In this document: in pieces, positions 17,415-25,852 of the stretch
How positions within the stretch are numbered: position 1 is the first letter of the stretch
Layout: each line of letters opens with the position of its first letter
From: JANMEB01 sp041740495
GTDB lineage: Bacteria > Planctomycetota > Planctomycetia > Pirellulales > Pirellulaceae
Length of the DNA: 64,000 nt
Reading direction: 5' to 3'
NCBI GenBank assembly: GCA_041740495.1
Contig: JBGSLW010000077.1
Span: forward strand, 1-64,000
Translations under genes and position numbers: made by a program
The notes under the pieces: generated by a model
The model's database searches: none
Seen by the model: only the letters and a program-made list of their open reading frames with translations
Told to the model about the DNA's origin: nothing

Positions 17415-18397
17415 TCATTCCGGTGTTGAATGAATGCGCGAGTCTCGAGGCATTGCATCGCGAGATCTCGCAGGCAGGCGCCGCAGCCCAATTGGAACTG
17501 GAGTTGATCTTCGTCGACGATGGGTCCAGCGACCAGTCTTGGGCCGTGATTGAACGGCTGGCGGCGAGCGATCCGCGGGTGGTCGGTCTACGGTTCCGCC
17601 GCAATTTCGGGAAGTCGGCTGCTTTGGCCGCGGGATTGGCGCGGGCCCGCCACCCCTGGATCGCCACGATCGACGCCGATTTACAAGACAATTTTGGGGA
17701 GATCCCCAAGCTGATCGCTACGACCCAGGAGGGCTCCGATGTCGTGAGCGGTTGGAAACGCGTCCGGCACGATCCAATTTTTCGTAGAATATCTTCGAAA
17801 ATATTCAACGCATTGGTCAACCGACTGACCGGGCTGCGACTGCACGACCACAACTGTGGACTCAAGTTGTTCCGCCGAGAAGCTCTGGACCATGCACCCT
17901 TGTACGGCGATTGGCACCGTTTCATACCGGCGCTGGCGGCCGCCAGGGGATGGGCCGTCGCCGAAGTCCCGGTCGAACATCGACCCCGCCGACACGGAAA
18001 ATCCAAGTACGGGTGGTCGCGTTACTTGACCGGCACGCTGGACTTGATGACGATCCGCTTTCTGACCAGCCATCGCCGCAAGCCTCAACATGTGATCGGT
18101 TCGCTTGGGTTGGCGACGGTTCTGATCGGATTGGCGGGGCTGACCTACCTGGCGGTCTACTGGTGGCTGCGGATGAACTACTTTGGCGATTGGGCGCCGT
18201 TGCACGAGCGGCCATTGCTTTTCTATTCGGTCGCGACGTTGCTGGTGGGTACCCAGTTGATCGCGATCGCCTTCCTGGCGGCCTTGATCGTAGCGCACCG
18301 GACGGATACCTCCCCGGAGTACTCGATCCGCGCCACGGTGGGACCGCCCCGCCGTGCCGTCGGCGCCCCAGATCGACCTCCCCCATCCCTTGGTTGA
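17399..18397 (+). CDS. Family 2 glycosyltransferase, polyprenyl-phosphate sugar synthase type
   Basis: 332 aa: an N-terminal GT-A domain with SVIIPVLNE, FVDDGSSD, the DxD motif IDADLQD and the acceptor-loop motif RRHGKSKYG; then two membrane segments (about 235-260 and 275-300). This is the DPM1/GtrB/ArnC layout, which makes undecaprenyl-phosphate-linked sugars. The ATG lies inside the end of the previous gene, with GGAGGG ahead. The next gene is a GT-C-like membrane protein that could use the lipid-linked sugar. An open frame extends upstream, but that part belongs to a shadow. Confidence 0.92.
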   Translation: MQISVIIPVLNECASLEALHREISQAGAAAQLELELIFVDDGSSDQSWAVIERLAASDPRVVGLRFRRNFGKSAALAAGLARARHPWIATIDADLQDNFGEIPKLIATTQEGSDVVSGWKRVRHDPIFRRISSKIFNALVNRLTGLRLHDHNCGLKLFRREALDHAPLYGDWHRFIPALAAARGWAVAEVPVEHRPRRHGKSKYGWSRYLTGTLDLMTIRFLTSHRRKPQHVIGSLGLATVLIGLAGLTYLAVYWWLRMNYFGDWAPLHERPLLFYSVATLLVGTQLIAIAFLAALIVAHRTDTSPEYSIRATVGPPRRAVGAPDRPPPSLG

Positions 18398-18412
18398 GAA
18401 GGAGTAAGGCTC

Positions 18413-20065
18413 GTGGCGACCAACGTGAGGAACGTACAACCGCTTCCGGCCCCGGCCGGTCTGGTGGTGAATGTGAGCAGCCGGTGGGGTGTCTGGTTGT
18501 TGACAATCACCGCCGTGGCGTTGACGGCTGCTCGAATCTGGACGCTCGAATCTCCCGATCCGAATCGGAGCGGTCCTTTTCTGAGCGCCAACGACCGGAG
18601 CCGGTGGTGCACGATTCGCTCGCTGGTGGAGTATCGGACGTACGCGATCGACGCGGTCATTCAGGGGAGCGGCGGTGAACGATGGGACACTATCGACAAG
18701 GTCTACCACGCCGGCTCCGATGGCCACATGCATTTTTATTCGAGCAAGCCGCCGTTGTGGCCGACATTTTTGGCCGGTCAATATTGGTTGCTGAGGCAAG
18801 GGACCGGTGCGGATCTGGAGGAAGATAATTTCCTCCTGGCGCGCTGGCTCTTGATTCTGAACAACGCCACGGCCTTGGGGATCTTCGTCTGGCTGGTGGG
18901 GAGGATTTCCGAATCCCTAGGTGCGAATTCGATGACGACGTTGTATTTGGCGGCCGCCGCCGCCTTCGGAACGAGTCTCACGACTTTTGCTGTCACGCTG
19001 AACAACCACTTGCCCGCCGCGGTCCTGGTGGCGTTATCGTGTTGGCTGCTGATTCAGATCTGGCAGCAAGGGGGAAACGTCTGGGCGTTCGCCCTCATGG
19101 GTGGCAGCGCCGCGGCTGCCGCAACGTTGGAGCTGCCGGCGACCGGTTGGCTGGCGATGTGCCTGGGGATCAGCTGCTTGCGTTCTCCATGGAAGTGGGG
19201 CGTGGGCGCCCTCCCGGCGGCGGCGACCATCGCGGCAGCGTTCTTCTACAGCAACTACGTGGCCCACGGGACGTGGAAACCGGCGTACGACTTCCGGGGC
19301 GACGGTCGCGTTGTGGCGACGATCGACGGGGATTTCGCGGACGAACTGAATCGTGGGGTGTTGCCCAAGGCACTGGTGGCCGCAGCCCAAAGGGAGCGGG
19401 CGACCTTGGGTTCCCAGATAATCGAGGACGCGCCGGTGGCGCCGGGAGACGGGATCGATGTCGAACAAAACCAGCGGCAGCGGTGGATCGTCAATCGCGA
19501 CCGTCCCGATCAATGGGTGATTACTCGCGACACGGAAAGCCGCAGCTACCAGATTCGCTTGTGGGCCAACTGGTACGACTTCGAAGGAAGTTATTGGCTC
19601 AGCAGCAACGACAACATTTCCAAAATCGATCGCGGGGAGTTGGACCAACGGCTATATGTCTTGCACATGACGGTGGGACACCACGGAGTCCTATCGTTGA
19701 CACCAATATTCCTGTTGAGTCTCGGGGGAGTTGTTCTGCTCGCAAGTTCGCCTCGCTACGGGATCCGCCTGATCGCGGTCGGCAGCATCGCGCTGACGCT
19801 GGTCGTGTTCGCCTTTTATGTCACGCGACCGGCGATCGACCGGAACTATGGGGGGCGGACTAGCGGGTTGCGCTGGGTATTTTGGCTCTACCCCCTGTGG
19901 TTGATGTGGATGGTCCCGCTGTTGGACTCGATCGCTCTGCGACGCACAGGGCGGCTGGTGACCAGTTTACTCTTGGGGATTTCGGTTTTTTCGGCTGCGC
20001 TCGCCTGGTCGAATCCTTGGTGGCATCCGTGGCTCTCGACCTGGATGCATTGGGGTTGGGAATAG
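18413..20065 (+). CDS. Polytopic membrane protein, probable GT-C-type glycosyltransferase
   Basis: 550 aa with about 10 hydrophobic segments. The early part has an acidic-residue loop after TM1, then YSSKPPLWPTFLAGQYWLL, reminiscent of the GT-C fold loop (K/SPP near the end of TM2). A large soluble loop of about 120 residues (from HGTWKPAYDF to VLHMTVGHHG) sits mid-protein. GTG start with AAGGAG 11 nt upstream, 15 bp after the GT2 gene. With the two preceding genes it forms a plausible lipid-linked sugar transfer module. GT-C membership is inferred from topology, not from a clear signature. Confidence 0.65.
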   Translation: MATNVRNVQPLPAPAGLVVNVSSRWGVWLLTITAVALTAARIWTLESPDPNRSGPFLSANDRSRWCTIRSLVEYRTYAIDAVIQGSGGERWDTIDKVYHAGSDGHMHFYSSKPPLWPTFLAGQYWLLRQGTGADLEEDNFLLARWLLILNNATALGIFVWLVGRISESLGANSMTTLYLAAAAAFGTSLTTFAVTLNNHLPAAVLVALSCWLLIQIWQQGGNVWAFALMGGSAAAAATLELPATGWLAMCLGISCLRSPWKWGVGALPAAATIAAAFFYSNYVAHGTWKPAYDFRGDGRVVATIDGDFADELNRGVLPKALVAAAQRERATLGSQIIEDAPVAPGDGIDVEQNQRQRWIVNRDRPDQWVITRDTESRSYQIRLWANWYDFEGSYWLSSNDNISKIDRGELDQRLYVLHMTVGHHGVLSLTPIFLLSLGGVVLLASSPRYGIRLIAVGSIALTLVVFAFYVTRPAIDRNYGGRTSGLRWVFWLYPLWLMWMVPLLDSIALRRTGRLVTSLLLGISVFSAALAWSNPWWHPWLSTWMHWGWE

Positions 20066-20094
20066 GGCGTTGGGACGGGGCCGAGCGAAAGATC

Positions 20095-20976
20095 ATGCCG
20101 ATTTTGCCTGTAGAAGAGTACGTCGAGCAATCCTATTTGTTCCGTGCGTTGGCGGAACGGATGCAGCGGAACGAGCCCATCCAGAGTTTGCTCAAGAATC
20201 TGCGGGCCGAAGTCCTGGCGACGACGAATTTGCCGAAGGCGATCGCGTTCATCTCGGATGAGCTCAATCACGCCGGTGCGATCTCGACGGCGATGCGGCG
20301 GTTGAGCCATTATTTCGCCCCGTTCCAAGCCTATCTGATCGAGGAAGCGGAAAATGAACGAGGCCGGTTCGATTCGATGGCCGCGTTCACCATCCTGCAG
20401 CACGAGGCCGATTGCCGAGCGAACCAGTTGCTGCCGGCAGGGATGTTCTTTTTTCAATTCGAGGTTCTGTGCCGAAACCGTCTGAACTACGATCGCGGTT
20501 TGGCGGCGATGTCCTTGGACCCGATTTACGATCCGACGTGGGCGCGGTGGATTCTCGACGTCCGCCACAAATTGGGAATCGTCGACCTGGTCGACCTGGT
20601 TTACGTCCATAGCCAATATTACCTACAGACTTTACAGGCCGCGGCGGGGGGAGAGGCGGCAGACATCGAACCAACCGAAATTCCGGCGGCGATTTTGTTC
20701 GGCGAGAAGGAGGGGCGGATCGCATTGGCCAATCGCAAGGCCGAGCCTTTGTATTTTTTCGCGGCGTTGCAGCGGCAGTTGAAATATCCGGCGGTCCCGC
20801 GCCCGGCACCCCGCGACGACGCCCGGGAAACCCTCCTCAAAATGCAGCGGGTGTTGGAACGGCTGGAAGTGCGAGTCAAGCTCTTGGAAGATGAGCAGCG
20901 AGAGCAGGGGATCGATCTGTCGAAATTCTACCACCGCCCTGGTTCAAATCCGCCGGCACCGCCCGACGACCTCTGA
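20095..20976 (+). CDS. Conserved hypothetical protein with C-terminal coiled coil
   Basis: 293 aa, not recognised. It starts MPILPVEEYVEQSYLFRALAER and has no signal peptide or membrane segment. The middle contains DPIYDPTWARWILDVRHKLG and VDLVYVHSQYY. The last 60 residues include a leucine-rich coiled coil (LLKMQRVLERLEVRVKLLEDE). It is 29 bp downstream of the GT-C-like gene on the same strand. A cytoplasmic adaptor role is possible, but nothing shows it. Confidence 0.7.
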   Translation: MPILPVEEYVEQSYLFRALAERMQRNEPIQSLLKNLRAEVLATTNLPKAIAFISDELNHAGAISTAMRRLSHYFAPFQAYLIEEAENERGRFDSMAAFTILQHEADCRANQLLPAGMFFFQFEVLCRNRLNYDRGLAAMSLDPIYDPTWARWILDVRHKLGIVDLVDLVYVHSQYYLQTLQAAAGGEAADIEPTEIPAAILFGEKEGRIALANRKAEPLYFFAALQRQLKYPAVPRPAPRDDARETLLKMQRVLERLEVRVKLLEDEQREQGIDLSKFYHRPGSNPPAPPDDL

Positions 20977-21270
20977 GAGTTTTCGCGGATCGCGACGAAG
21001 GCAACGCGCCGCAATCGGTACGCCGCCGGGAAGTGCTCGGACAAAGTTGGGGATCGACAGGGGGGTTTGTCAAGTCCTCCGTTCGGGGGATCTCGAATGC
21101 GGCCAGGCGAGACTCGAAAAAAAAATGTTTGTGGCGGTTCTGGCCGCGTTTTTGTGCTTGGGTCGGAATTCGGAGCCGGCGATTCTGGACGAGGGGGTGG
21201 CTGCAGTTAAAATTTCTGGAATTCGCACACCGCCATTTAGGTTGTGGATTCAGTGTCTGTTCAGGAATCG

Positions 21271-22011
21271 ATGCCCGCTTCGCACCCTCTTCTCGATCTC
21301 GCGCAGCAACCCGTGGTGCTACCCTCGATGTTGTTGTGCGACTTTGGCAATTTAGAACGCGAAGTTCGCACATTGGAACGCGCGGGCTTTGCGGGGCTCC
21401 ATCTCGACGTGATGGACGGCGTCTTTGTTCCCAATTTTTCCTACGGATTGACGATCGTCCGGGCGTTTCGCGCCCTGACCACGTTGCCGTTGGATGTCCA
21501 CCTGATGATGGTCAATCCGCAGCAGTATTTCGCGGCATTCCGCCAGGCCGGCGCGGATCTGATTTCGTTTCACGCCGAGGCGGTGGACGATTTGGGTTCG
21601 GCGGTCCAGTCCGTCCGTGAATCGGGGGCAGGCGTAGGCGTCGCGCTGAATCCGCAAACCCCGGTGCAAATTGTGGCCGACGTTTTGGGCGACGTCGATT
21701 TTGTGCTGCTCATGACGGTGCAGGCCGGATTTGGCGGGCAAGCCTTCCAGCCCGGTCCGCTCGGCAAGATTGACGAGCTGCGCCGGCTTCGCGACGACTT
21801 GTGGATCGAGGTCGACGGGGGAATCAACCGAGGCACGATCCGCAGCTGTTGTGCGGCCGGAGCGAACGGCCTGGTGGTCGGTTCGGCAATTTTCGGCGAA
21901 GAGGACTATGCCCAAGCTCATGAAGAGCTGCGGGCGGAAATTGCGGCAGGTCGGCGGGCAGCGGCGCCTGGGGCCAGGTCGCAGCTGGCAACGCCCCCCA
22001 AGACTCGTTGA
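21271..22011 (+). CDS. rpe: Ribulose-phosphate 3-epimerase
   Basis: Interconverts ribulose-5-phosphate and xylulose-5-phosphate. 246 aa, TIM barrel: PSMLLCDFGNLE, HLDVMDGVFVPNFSYG (metal ligands), LPLDVHLMMVNP, TVQAGFGGQAFQP and EVDGGINRGTI. The catalytic aspartates are in place. The usual MSVNPGFGGQ is MTVQAGFGGQ here, a mild variant. ATG 21271 has AGGA 5 nt upstream; GTG codons at 21244 and 21253 are alternatives. It opens a same-strand run through 25683. Confidence 0.95.
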   Translation: MPASHPLLDLAQQPVVLPSMLLCDFGNLEREVRTLERAGFAGLHLDVMDGVFVPNFSYGLTIVRAFRALTTLPLDVHLMMVNPQQYFAAFRQAGADLISFHAEAVDDLGSAVQSVRESGAGVGVALNPQTPVQIVADVLGDVDFVLLMTVQAGFGGQAFQPGPLGKIDELRRLRDDLWIEVDGGINRGTIRSCCAAGANGLVVGSAIFGEEDYAQAHEELRAEIAAGRRAAAPGARSQLATPPKTR

Positions 22012-22077
22012 TTCCTATCGCCCCGCCGGGTCCGCCGTTTCCCATTTGCAATGATCAGGAGAAAATTACCAAACCCC

Positions 22078-22704
22078 ATGAACGTGGCTGTTATTCCCCA
22101 GCGTCCTTTCTCGCCCGAGTGTCCCACGGCGCGGCCCAAGTCGGGCGTCGATCTGGTATTTATTCGTCCCGGCGCAACGGTGCTGGATGAATTAGAATGC
22201 ATCAAAGGGGACCTGGATGTACCGCTTACCCCGCGAGGCCAACAGGAAGTCGCGGCCCTGGTGGCTCGCATGCGCGAGGTTCCGTTTGCGGCAATCTACG
22301 CATCACCCTGTACCGCGGCCATCCAAACTGCGGAAGCACTGGCGGCCGCTTGCCATGTGCGAGTCCGTGTCGACGAGGACTTGCGGAACTTGAACCACGG
22401 TTTGTGGCAGGGGAAGCGGTTCGACGAGCTGCGGCTGACGCAGCCTAAGATCTACCGACAATGGGGTGAACACCCCGAGACGGTTTCTCCCCCGGGAGGT
22501 GAGACGATGGAGTCCGCCCGGTCCCGTGGGGACACCTTTTTGCGTCGTGTGCAACAAAAACATCGGGCCGCGATCGTGGCGGTGGTGGCTTGCGAGCCCT
22601 TGACGACGATTCTTCGCTCCCGACTGAGCCTGGCCCCGCACGAAGATTTCTGGAATGTCGAGCGGCGCTCGAGCGGCTGGGATTGTGTGCATTGCGAACC
22701 GTAA
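22078..22704 (+). CDS. Histidine-phosphatase (phosphoglycerate mutase) fold protein lacking catalytic residues
   Basis: 208 aa with a clear PGAM-like alignment but altered active site. The RHG motif reads RPGAT (catalytic His is Pro). SPLxRA reads SPCTAA (Arg is Ala). The LxE position reads LRN (Glu is Asn). The second His position reads VVACEP (His is Cys). Framework motifs remain: DVPLTPRGQQE, QTAEAL, GLWQGKRFDEL, PPGGETMES. It is therefore probably a pseudophosphatase with a binding or regulatory role. It starts 66 bp after rpe. Alternative start ATG 22051. Confidence 0.82.
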   Translation: MNVAVIPQRPFSPECPTARPKSGVDLVFIRPGATVLDELECIKGDLDVPLTPRGQQEVAALVARMREVPFAAIYASPCTAAIQTAEALAAACHVRVRVDEDLRNLNHGLWQGKRFDELRLTQPKIYRQWGEHPETVSPPGGETMESARSRGDTFLRRVQQKHRAAIVAVVACEPLTTILRSRLSLAPHEDFWNVERRSSGWDCVHCEP

Positions 22705-22720
22705 CGCCTTCTTCTTAGAA

Positions 22721-22801
22721 TAAGAGGCTATCTCCATACCCGTCGACCTGCCCACCCTGTCCGCGCCCTCGCGACGGGGAGCGGGCGAGGGGATTGGCTC
22801 T
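22721..22801. repeat. 80-bp inverted-repeat element, copy 1
   Basis: Begins TAAGAGGCTATCTCCATACC and ends GATTGGCTCT. Inner GC-rich arms include CCCTCGC...GCGAGGGG. It lies 16 bp after the pseudophosphatase stop and before accD. It shares its 5' end with the copy at 43124 and its 3' end with the copy at 50201. Confidence 0.65.
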
Positions 22802-22843
22802 GACAAAAAACCAGCCGGCGGCGCATTCGTTAACTCAGTCTTC

Positions 22844-23692
22844 ATGAACCCAGCGGATATGTCGACCGACGAAAAAGGGACAGAGCGGGGGCGGCGGCGC
22901 GAATTTCCGCGGGACAAGTGGCTGCGCTGCCCCAGTTGCAAAGTTGCGATTTTTCGCAAGGAGGCGGACAAACGATACGGCGTCTGCCCGGAATGCGATT
23001 ATCACTTCTACGTCTCCGCGACCCAACGGATTGAACAGGTCCTGGACGAAGGGACGTTTGAACCGTGGGACGAAAACCTGTTCCCGACCGACCCGTTGGA
23101 GTTCGTCGATTCGAAGCCGTACAAAGATCGCCTGGTCGACGAGCAGCGCAAATCGGGCCTGAGCGATGCGGCGGTGACCGGAACCGGAATGATTCGCGCG
23201 CGGCGGGTCGCCTTCGGTGTCACCGATTCCCAGTTCATCATGGGAAGCATGGGGTCCGTCGTCGGCGAGCGATTGACTCGTTTGGTCGAGCGGGCCACGG
23301 AGGAACGCCTGCCGCTGATCATTATCAGCGGTTCTGGCGGTGGCGCCCGGATGCACGAGGGAATTCTATCGCTCATGCAAATGGCCAAGGTCTCGGCGGC
23401 GTTGGCCAGGTATGATCAGGCGGGCGGATTGTTTATCTCGGTTTTAACCAACCCTACGATGGGGGGGGTGGCAGCGAGTTTTGCCTCCTTGGGCGACTTT
23501 GTTTTCGCCGAACCCAAAGCCCTCATTGGGTTTGCCGGTCCGCGAACGATCAAAGCCACGATCCGAATCGAGCTGCCCGATGGCTTTCAAACGAGCGAAT
23601 TTTTGCTGAAACACGGTTTCGTGGACCGGATTGTACCGCGCTCCCGCCTAAAAACAGAAATCGCTCGCACGATCGATTATTGTGGAAAGTGA
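22844..23692 (+). CDS. accD: Acetyl-CoA carboxylase carboxyltransferase subunit beta
   Basis: 282 aa. N-terminal zinc ribbon (CPSC...CPEC, residues about 29-51), then the carboxyltransferase core with SGSGGGARMHEG, SVLTNPTMGGVAASFA and IGFAGPRTI. Length and motifs are those of AccD, so it should supply malonyl-CoA for fatty acid synthesis with AccA, which is not in the window. The last residues form DRIVPRSRLKTEIARTI as usual. Confidence 0.96.
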   Translation: MNPADMSTDEKGTERGRRREFPRDKWLRCPSCKVAIFRKEADKRYGVCPECDYHFYVSATQRIEQVLDEGTFEPWDENLFPTDPLEFVDSKPYKDRLVDEQRKSGLSDAAVTGTGMIRARRVAFGVTDSQFIMGSMGSVVGERLTRLVERATEERLPLIIISGSGGGARMHEGILSLMQMAKVSAALARYDQAGGLFISVLTNPTMGGVAASFASLGDFVFAEPKALIGFAGPRTIKATIRIELPDGFQTSEFLLKHGFVDRIVPRSRLKTEIARTIDYCGK

Positions 23693-23773
23693 CGAAATCC
23701 GCTGCAAATTCCGCTGGAGCGACGGCCCCCCTGACGCCGACAGACCACGCGGGGAAACCACCTGAGCTGCCCA

Positions 23774-24661
23774 ATGGGAATCTTGGATCGCTTCAAAAAG
23801 GCTTTGACACGACGGGCGCCCGCCAAGTTGGATGTCTCGAAGCGATTCCAATTGCAGAAGCAGGCGTTCACCGGAACGATGTCGACGTTTCGCGTGGCCC
23901 GCGAAATCGGCACCGGTAAATTGCTCGGGTTGAAATTGCTCGATCCCGAAACCAGCGCGACGTTCAAGGCCCGCTTCAAAGGGCTACACAAGCCGGAAGA
24001 AGGTGAAATCGCGACCCAGATAAAACACCTCAATGTGGTCGAAACCTACGAGTACGGCCTGACGACCAACAACGAAGAATTCATCCTGATGGAGTACATC
24101 CAGGGCCCCAGCCTGGGAAGTCTGATTCGCGCCCAGGATCCGCAGTTCCTCCGCAACCGCCTAAGTTTGATCCGGCAGATGGCGCTAGGCGTCCAAGCGG
24201 TCCACGAAGCCGGGTATATCCACCGGGATATCTGCCCCCGGAATTTCATCTGTGATGAAGCGGTCGAGACGATCAAGTTGATCGATTTTGGCCTGTCGGT
24301 CCCCGATACCCCTCCGTTTCGGCAGCCCGGAAACCGAACCGGGACTCCCCAATATATGGCCCCGGAAATCGTGCGCCGGCGGGCGACCGATGTGCGAGTC
24401 GACATTTTCGCGTTCGGCGTGACGGTCTACCGGATGTTAACCAACGAACATCCCTGGGGCACAACGGACCTCAGCGGTGTCGGGGCGCTGGCCCACGACA
24501 GCCGCGAGGCGACCAGCGTCCTCACGTACCGCCCGGATCTCAATGAGAAAATGGCGCGGGCGATCGACCGCTGCTTGAAGATCAAGCCGGACGATCGGCT
24601 CGGGTCGCTCAAACAGTTTCTGGGCCTGATCGCCGACGTGAAGTCGGAAACACGTGGGTGA
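23774..24661 (+). CDS. Eukaryotic-like Ser/Thr protein kinase, small cytoplasmic form
   Basis: 295 aa, essentially a kinase domain only, without membrane span or sensor. Seen: a degenerate Gly-rich loop (TGTMSTFRV), a VAIK-equivalent Lys in LGLKLLD, the catalytic loop HRDICPRN, DFG in LIDFGLS, a TGTPQYMAPE activation segment and DVRVDIFAFGVTVYRML. The catalytic residues are complete, so it should be active. A basic N-terminus (FKKALTRRAPAK) may associate with membranes or nucleic acid. It lies 81 bp after accD. Confidence 0.93.
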   Translation: MGILDRFKKALTRRAPAKLDVSKRFQLQKQAFTGTMSTFRVAREIGTGKLLGLKLLDPETSATFKARFKGLHKPEEGEIATQIKHLNVVETYEYGLTTNNEEFILMEYIQGPSLGSLIRAQDPQFLRNRLSLIRQMALGVQAVHEAGYIHRDICPRNFICDEAVETIKLIDFGLSVPDTPPFRQPGNRTGTPQYMAPEIVRRRATDVRVDIFAFGVTVYRMLTNEHPWGTTDLSGVGALAHDSREATSVLTYRPDLNEKMARAIDRCLKIKPDDRLGSLKQFLGLIADVKSETRG

Positions 24662-24701
24662 ATTGCCGGGTAAGGAAGAGGTGGTTCGATTCTTCCGGCA
24701 C

Positions 24702-24731
24702 TTTACAACGGTCCCGGCCGACGCGTAGACT
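24702..24731 (+). promoter_or_regulatory. Putative promoter of the exported protein at 24778
   Basis: TTTACA (24702-24707), 18-nt spacer, TAGACT (24726-24731). About 47 nt before the ATG. Confidence 0.5.
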
Positions 24732-24777
24732 TTGGCTTGGGCTGTCTACCCCAGATACAACCTCACAGGAAATCAGT

Positions 24778-25683
24778 ATGAGCTATCCCTTGCGTATGAT
24801 CGTAACGGCGTTCACCCTGCTTCTCGCCATCGGCAGCGGCACGTTGCAAGCACAGTCGGCCGACTTGTTGCGTTGGAAGTTGAAGGCGGGCGACAAGTAC
24901 GAAATCGAAATGACCCAATCCGCGACCCAGGAACTGGATCTGGGGGGGCCGCAGACGATCCAATCCGACTTTACGATGCGGATGTCGATGACCGTCGACG
25001 CGGCGCGCGAGCATGAATTTGACGTGACGCAGCGAATCGAGAGCATCAAGTTCAAGATGGATTCGCCGTTTTTGCAAATGGAATACGATTCCGCCAGCGA
25101 AGAAGAACCCGATGCACAAACCGCGATGATCGCCGATGGGTTTAAGCCGTTGATCGGTTTGAACGTCAAGCAGACCATCAACGATCGAGGTGAGTCGCTC
25201 AAAGTCGACATCGATGCCGACAAGCTGGCGGCCGTCGAACAGAACCAAATGGCTGGCCAGTTCGTCACCAAGGACTCGTTCCGCCAACTGTTATCCGCCA
25301 ACGGTCTTGTCTTTCCGGAGAACGCCCTGACTCCAGGCGACACCTGGGACGGGACCTTCGAACAGAGCTCCGGCGGTGTCAAGATGAGTACCAAGTCCGC
25401 ATTTACGCTGGCGGGAACGGAAAAGTCCGCAGCGGGGAACGAGTGTCAAAAGATCTCGTCGAAACACGAGATCACGATGGTCCCCGACGAAAATGCCCCG
25501 GTGACGATCGAGCTGAAATCGCAGGACAGCACCGGCGAATTCCTGTTCGATAACACCGCGGGACGGCTCGACTCCGCGACGATCAACCAAGACTTGGTGA
25601 TGAGCATCGATCAGGGCGGGATGCAAATGGACGTGAAGACGAAGTCGAAATCCAAGTTCACTCTGACGCCGCTCGACAAATAG
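24778..25683 (+). CDS. Exported DUF6263-like protein
   Basis: 301 aa with a signal peptide (LRMIVTAFTLLLAIGSGTLQAQS). The mature part opens LLRWKLKAGDKYEIEMTQS, then shows beta-strand-like alternation with FPENALTPGDTWDGTFEQ and a late NTAGRLDSATI. This matches the general pattern of DUF6263 proteins of planctomycetes, whose function is unknown. AGGA before the ATG supports the start. It has its own putative promoter and a strong terminator, so it is probably monocistronic. Confidence 0.75.
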   Translation: MSYPLRMIVTAFTLLLAIGSGTLQAQSADLLRWKLKAGDKYEIEMTQSATQELDLGGPQTIQSDFTMRMSMTVDAAREHEFDVTQRIESIKFKMDSPFLQMEYDSASEEEPDAQTAMIADGFKPLIGLNVKQTINDRGESLKVDIDADKLAAVEQNQMAGQFVTKDSFRQLLSANGLVFPENALTPGDTWDGTFEQSSGGVKMSTKSAFTLAGTEKSAAGNECQKISSKHEITMVPDENAPVTIELKSQDSTGEFLFDNTAGRLDSATINQDLVMSIDQGGMQMDVKTKSKSKFTLTPLDK

Positions 25684-25716
25684 ATTTGCGGCGGCACAGG
25701 TGTCAAGCAGCAAGGT

Positions 25717-25745
25717 AAACGGTGGAGTTTCTCCACCGTTTTTTT
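25717..25745 (+). terminator. Intrinsic terminator
   Basis: AAACGGTGGAG, TTT loop, CTCCACCGTTT followed by more T. Its T-tract merges with the first unit of the adjacent tandem repeat. Confidence 0.88.
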
Positions 25746-25823
25746 ATGGCTATCGCGGTGTTTTTTGTGGCTATCGCGGTGTTTTTTATGACTATCGCGG
25801 TGTTTTTTGTGACTATCGCGGTG
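25740..25823. repeat. 21-bp tandem repeat, 4 copies
   Basis: Four exact-length units TTTTTT(A/G)TG(G/A)CTATCGCGGTG at 25740, 25761, 25782 and 25803. Units differ only at two purine positions. The array lies between a terminator and the 3' end of the minus-strand cupin gene. Confidence 0.95.
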
Positions 25824-25852
25824 AAAACACAGGTTGGTTTTTCGACAGGCCG

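Noticed and set aside
25740..25823. CRISPR-like array
   Set aside because: Units are contiguous 21-bp repeats without spacers.
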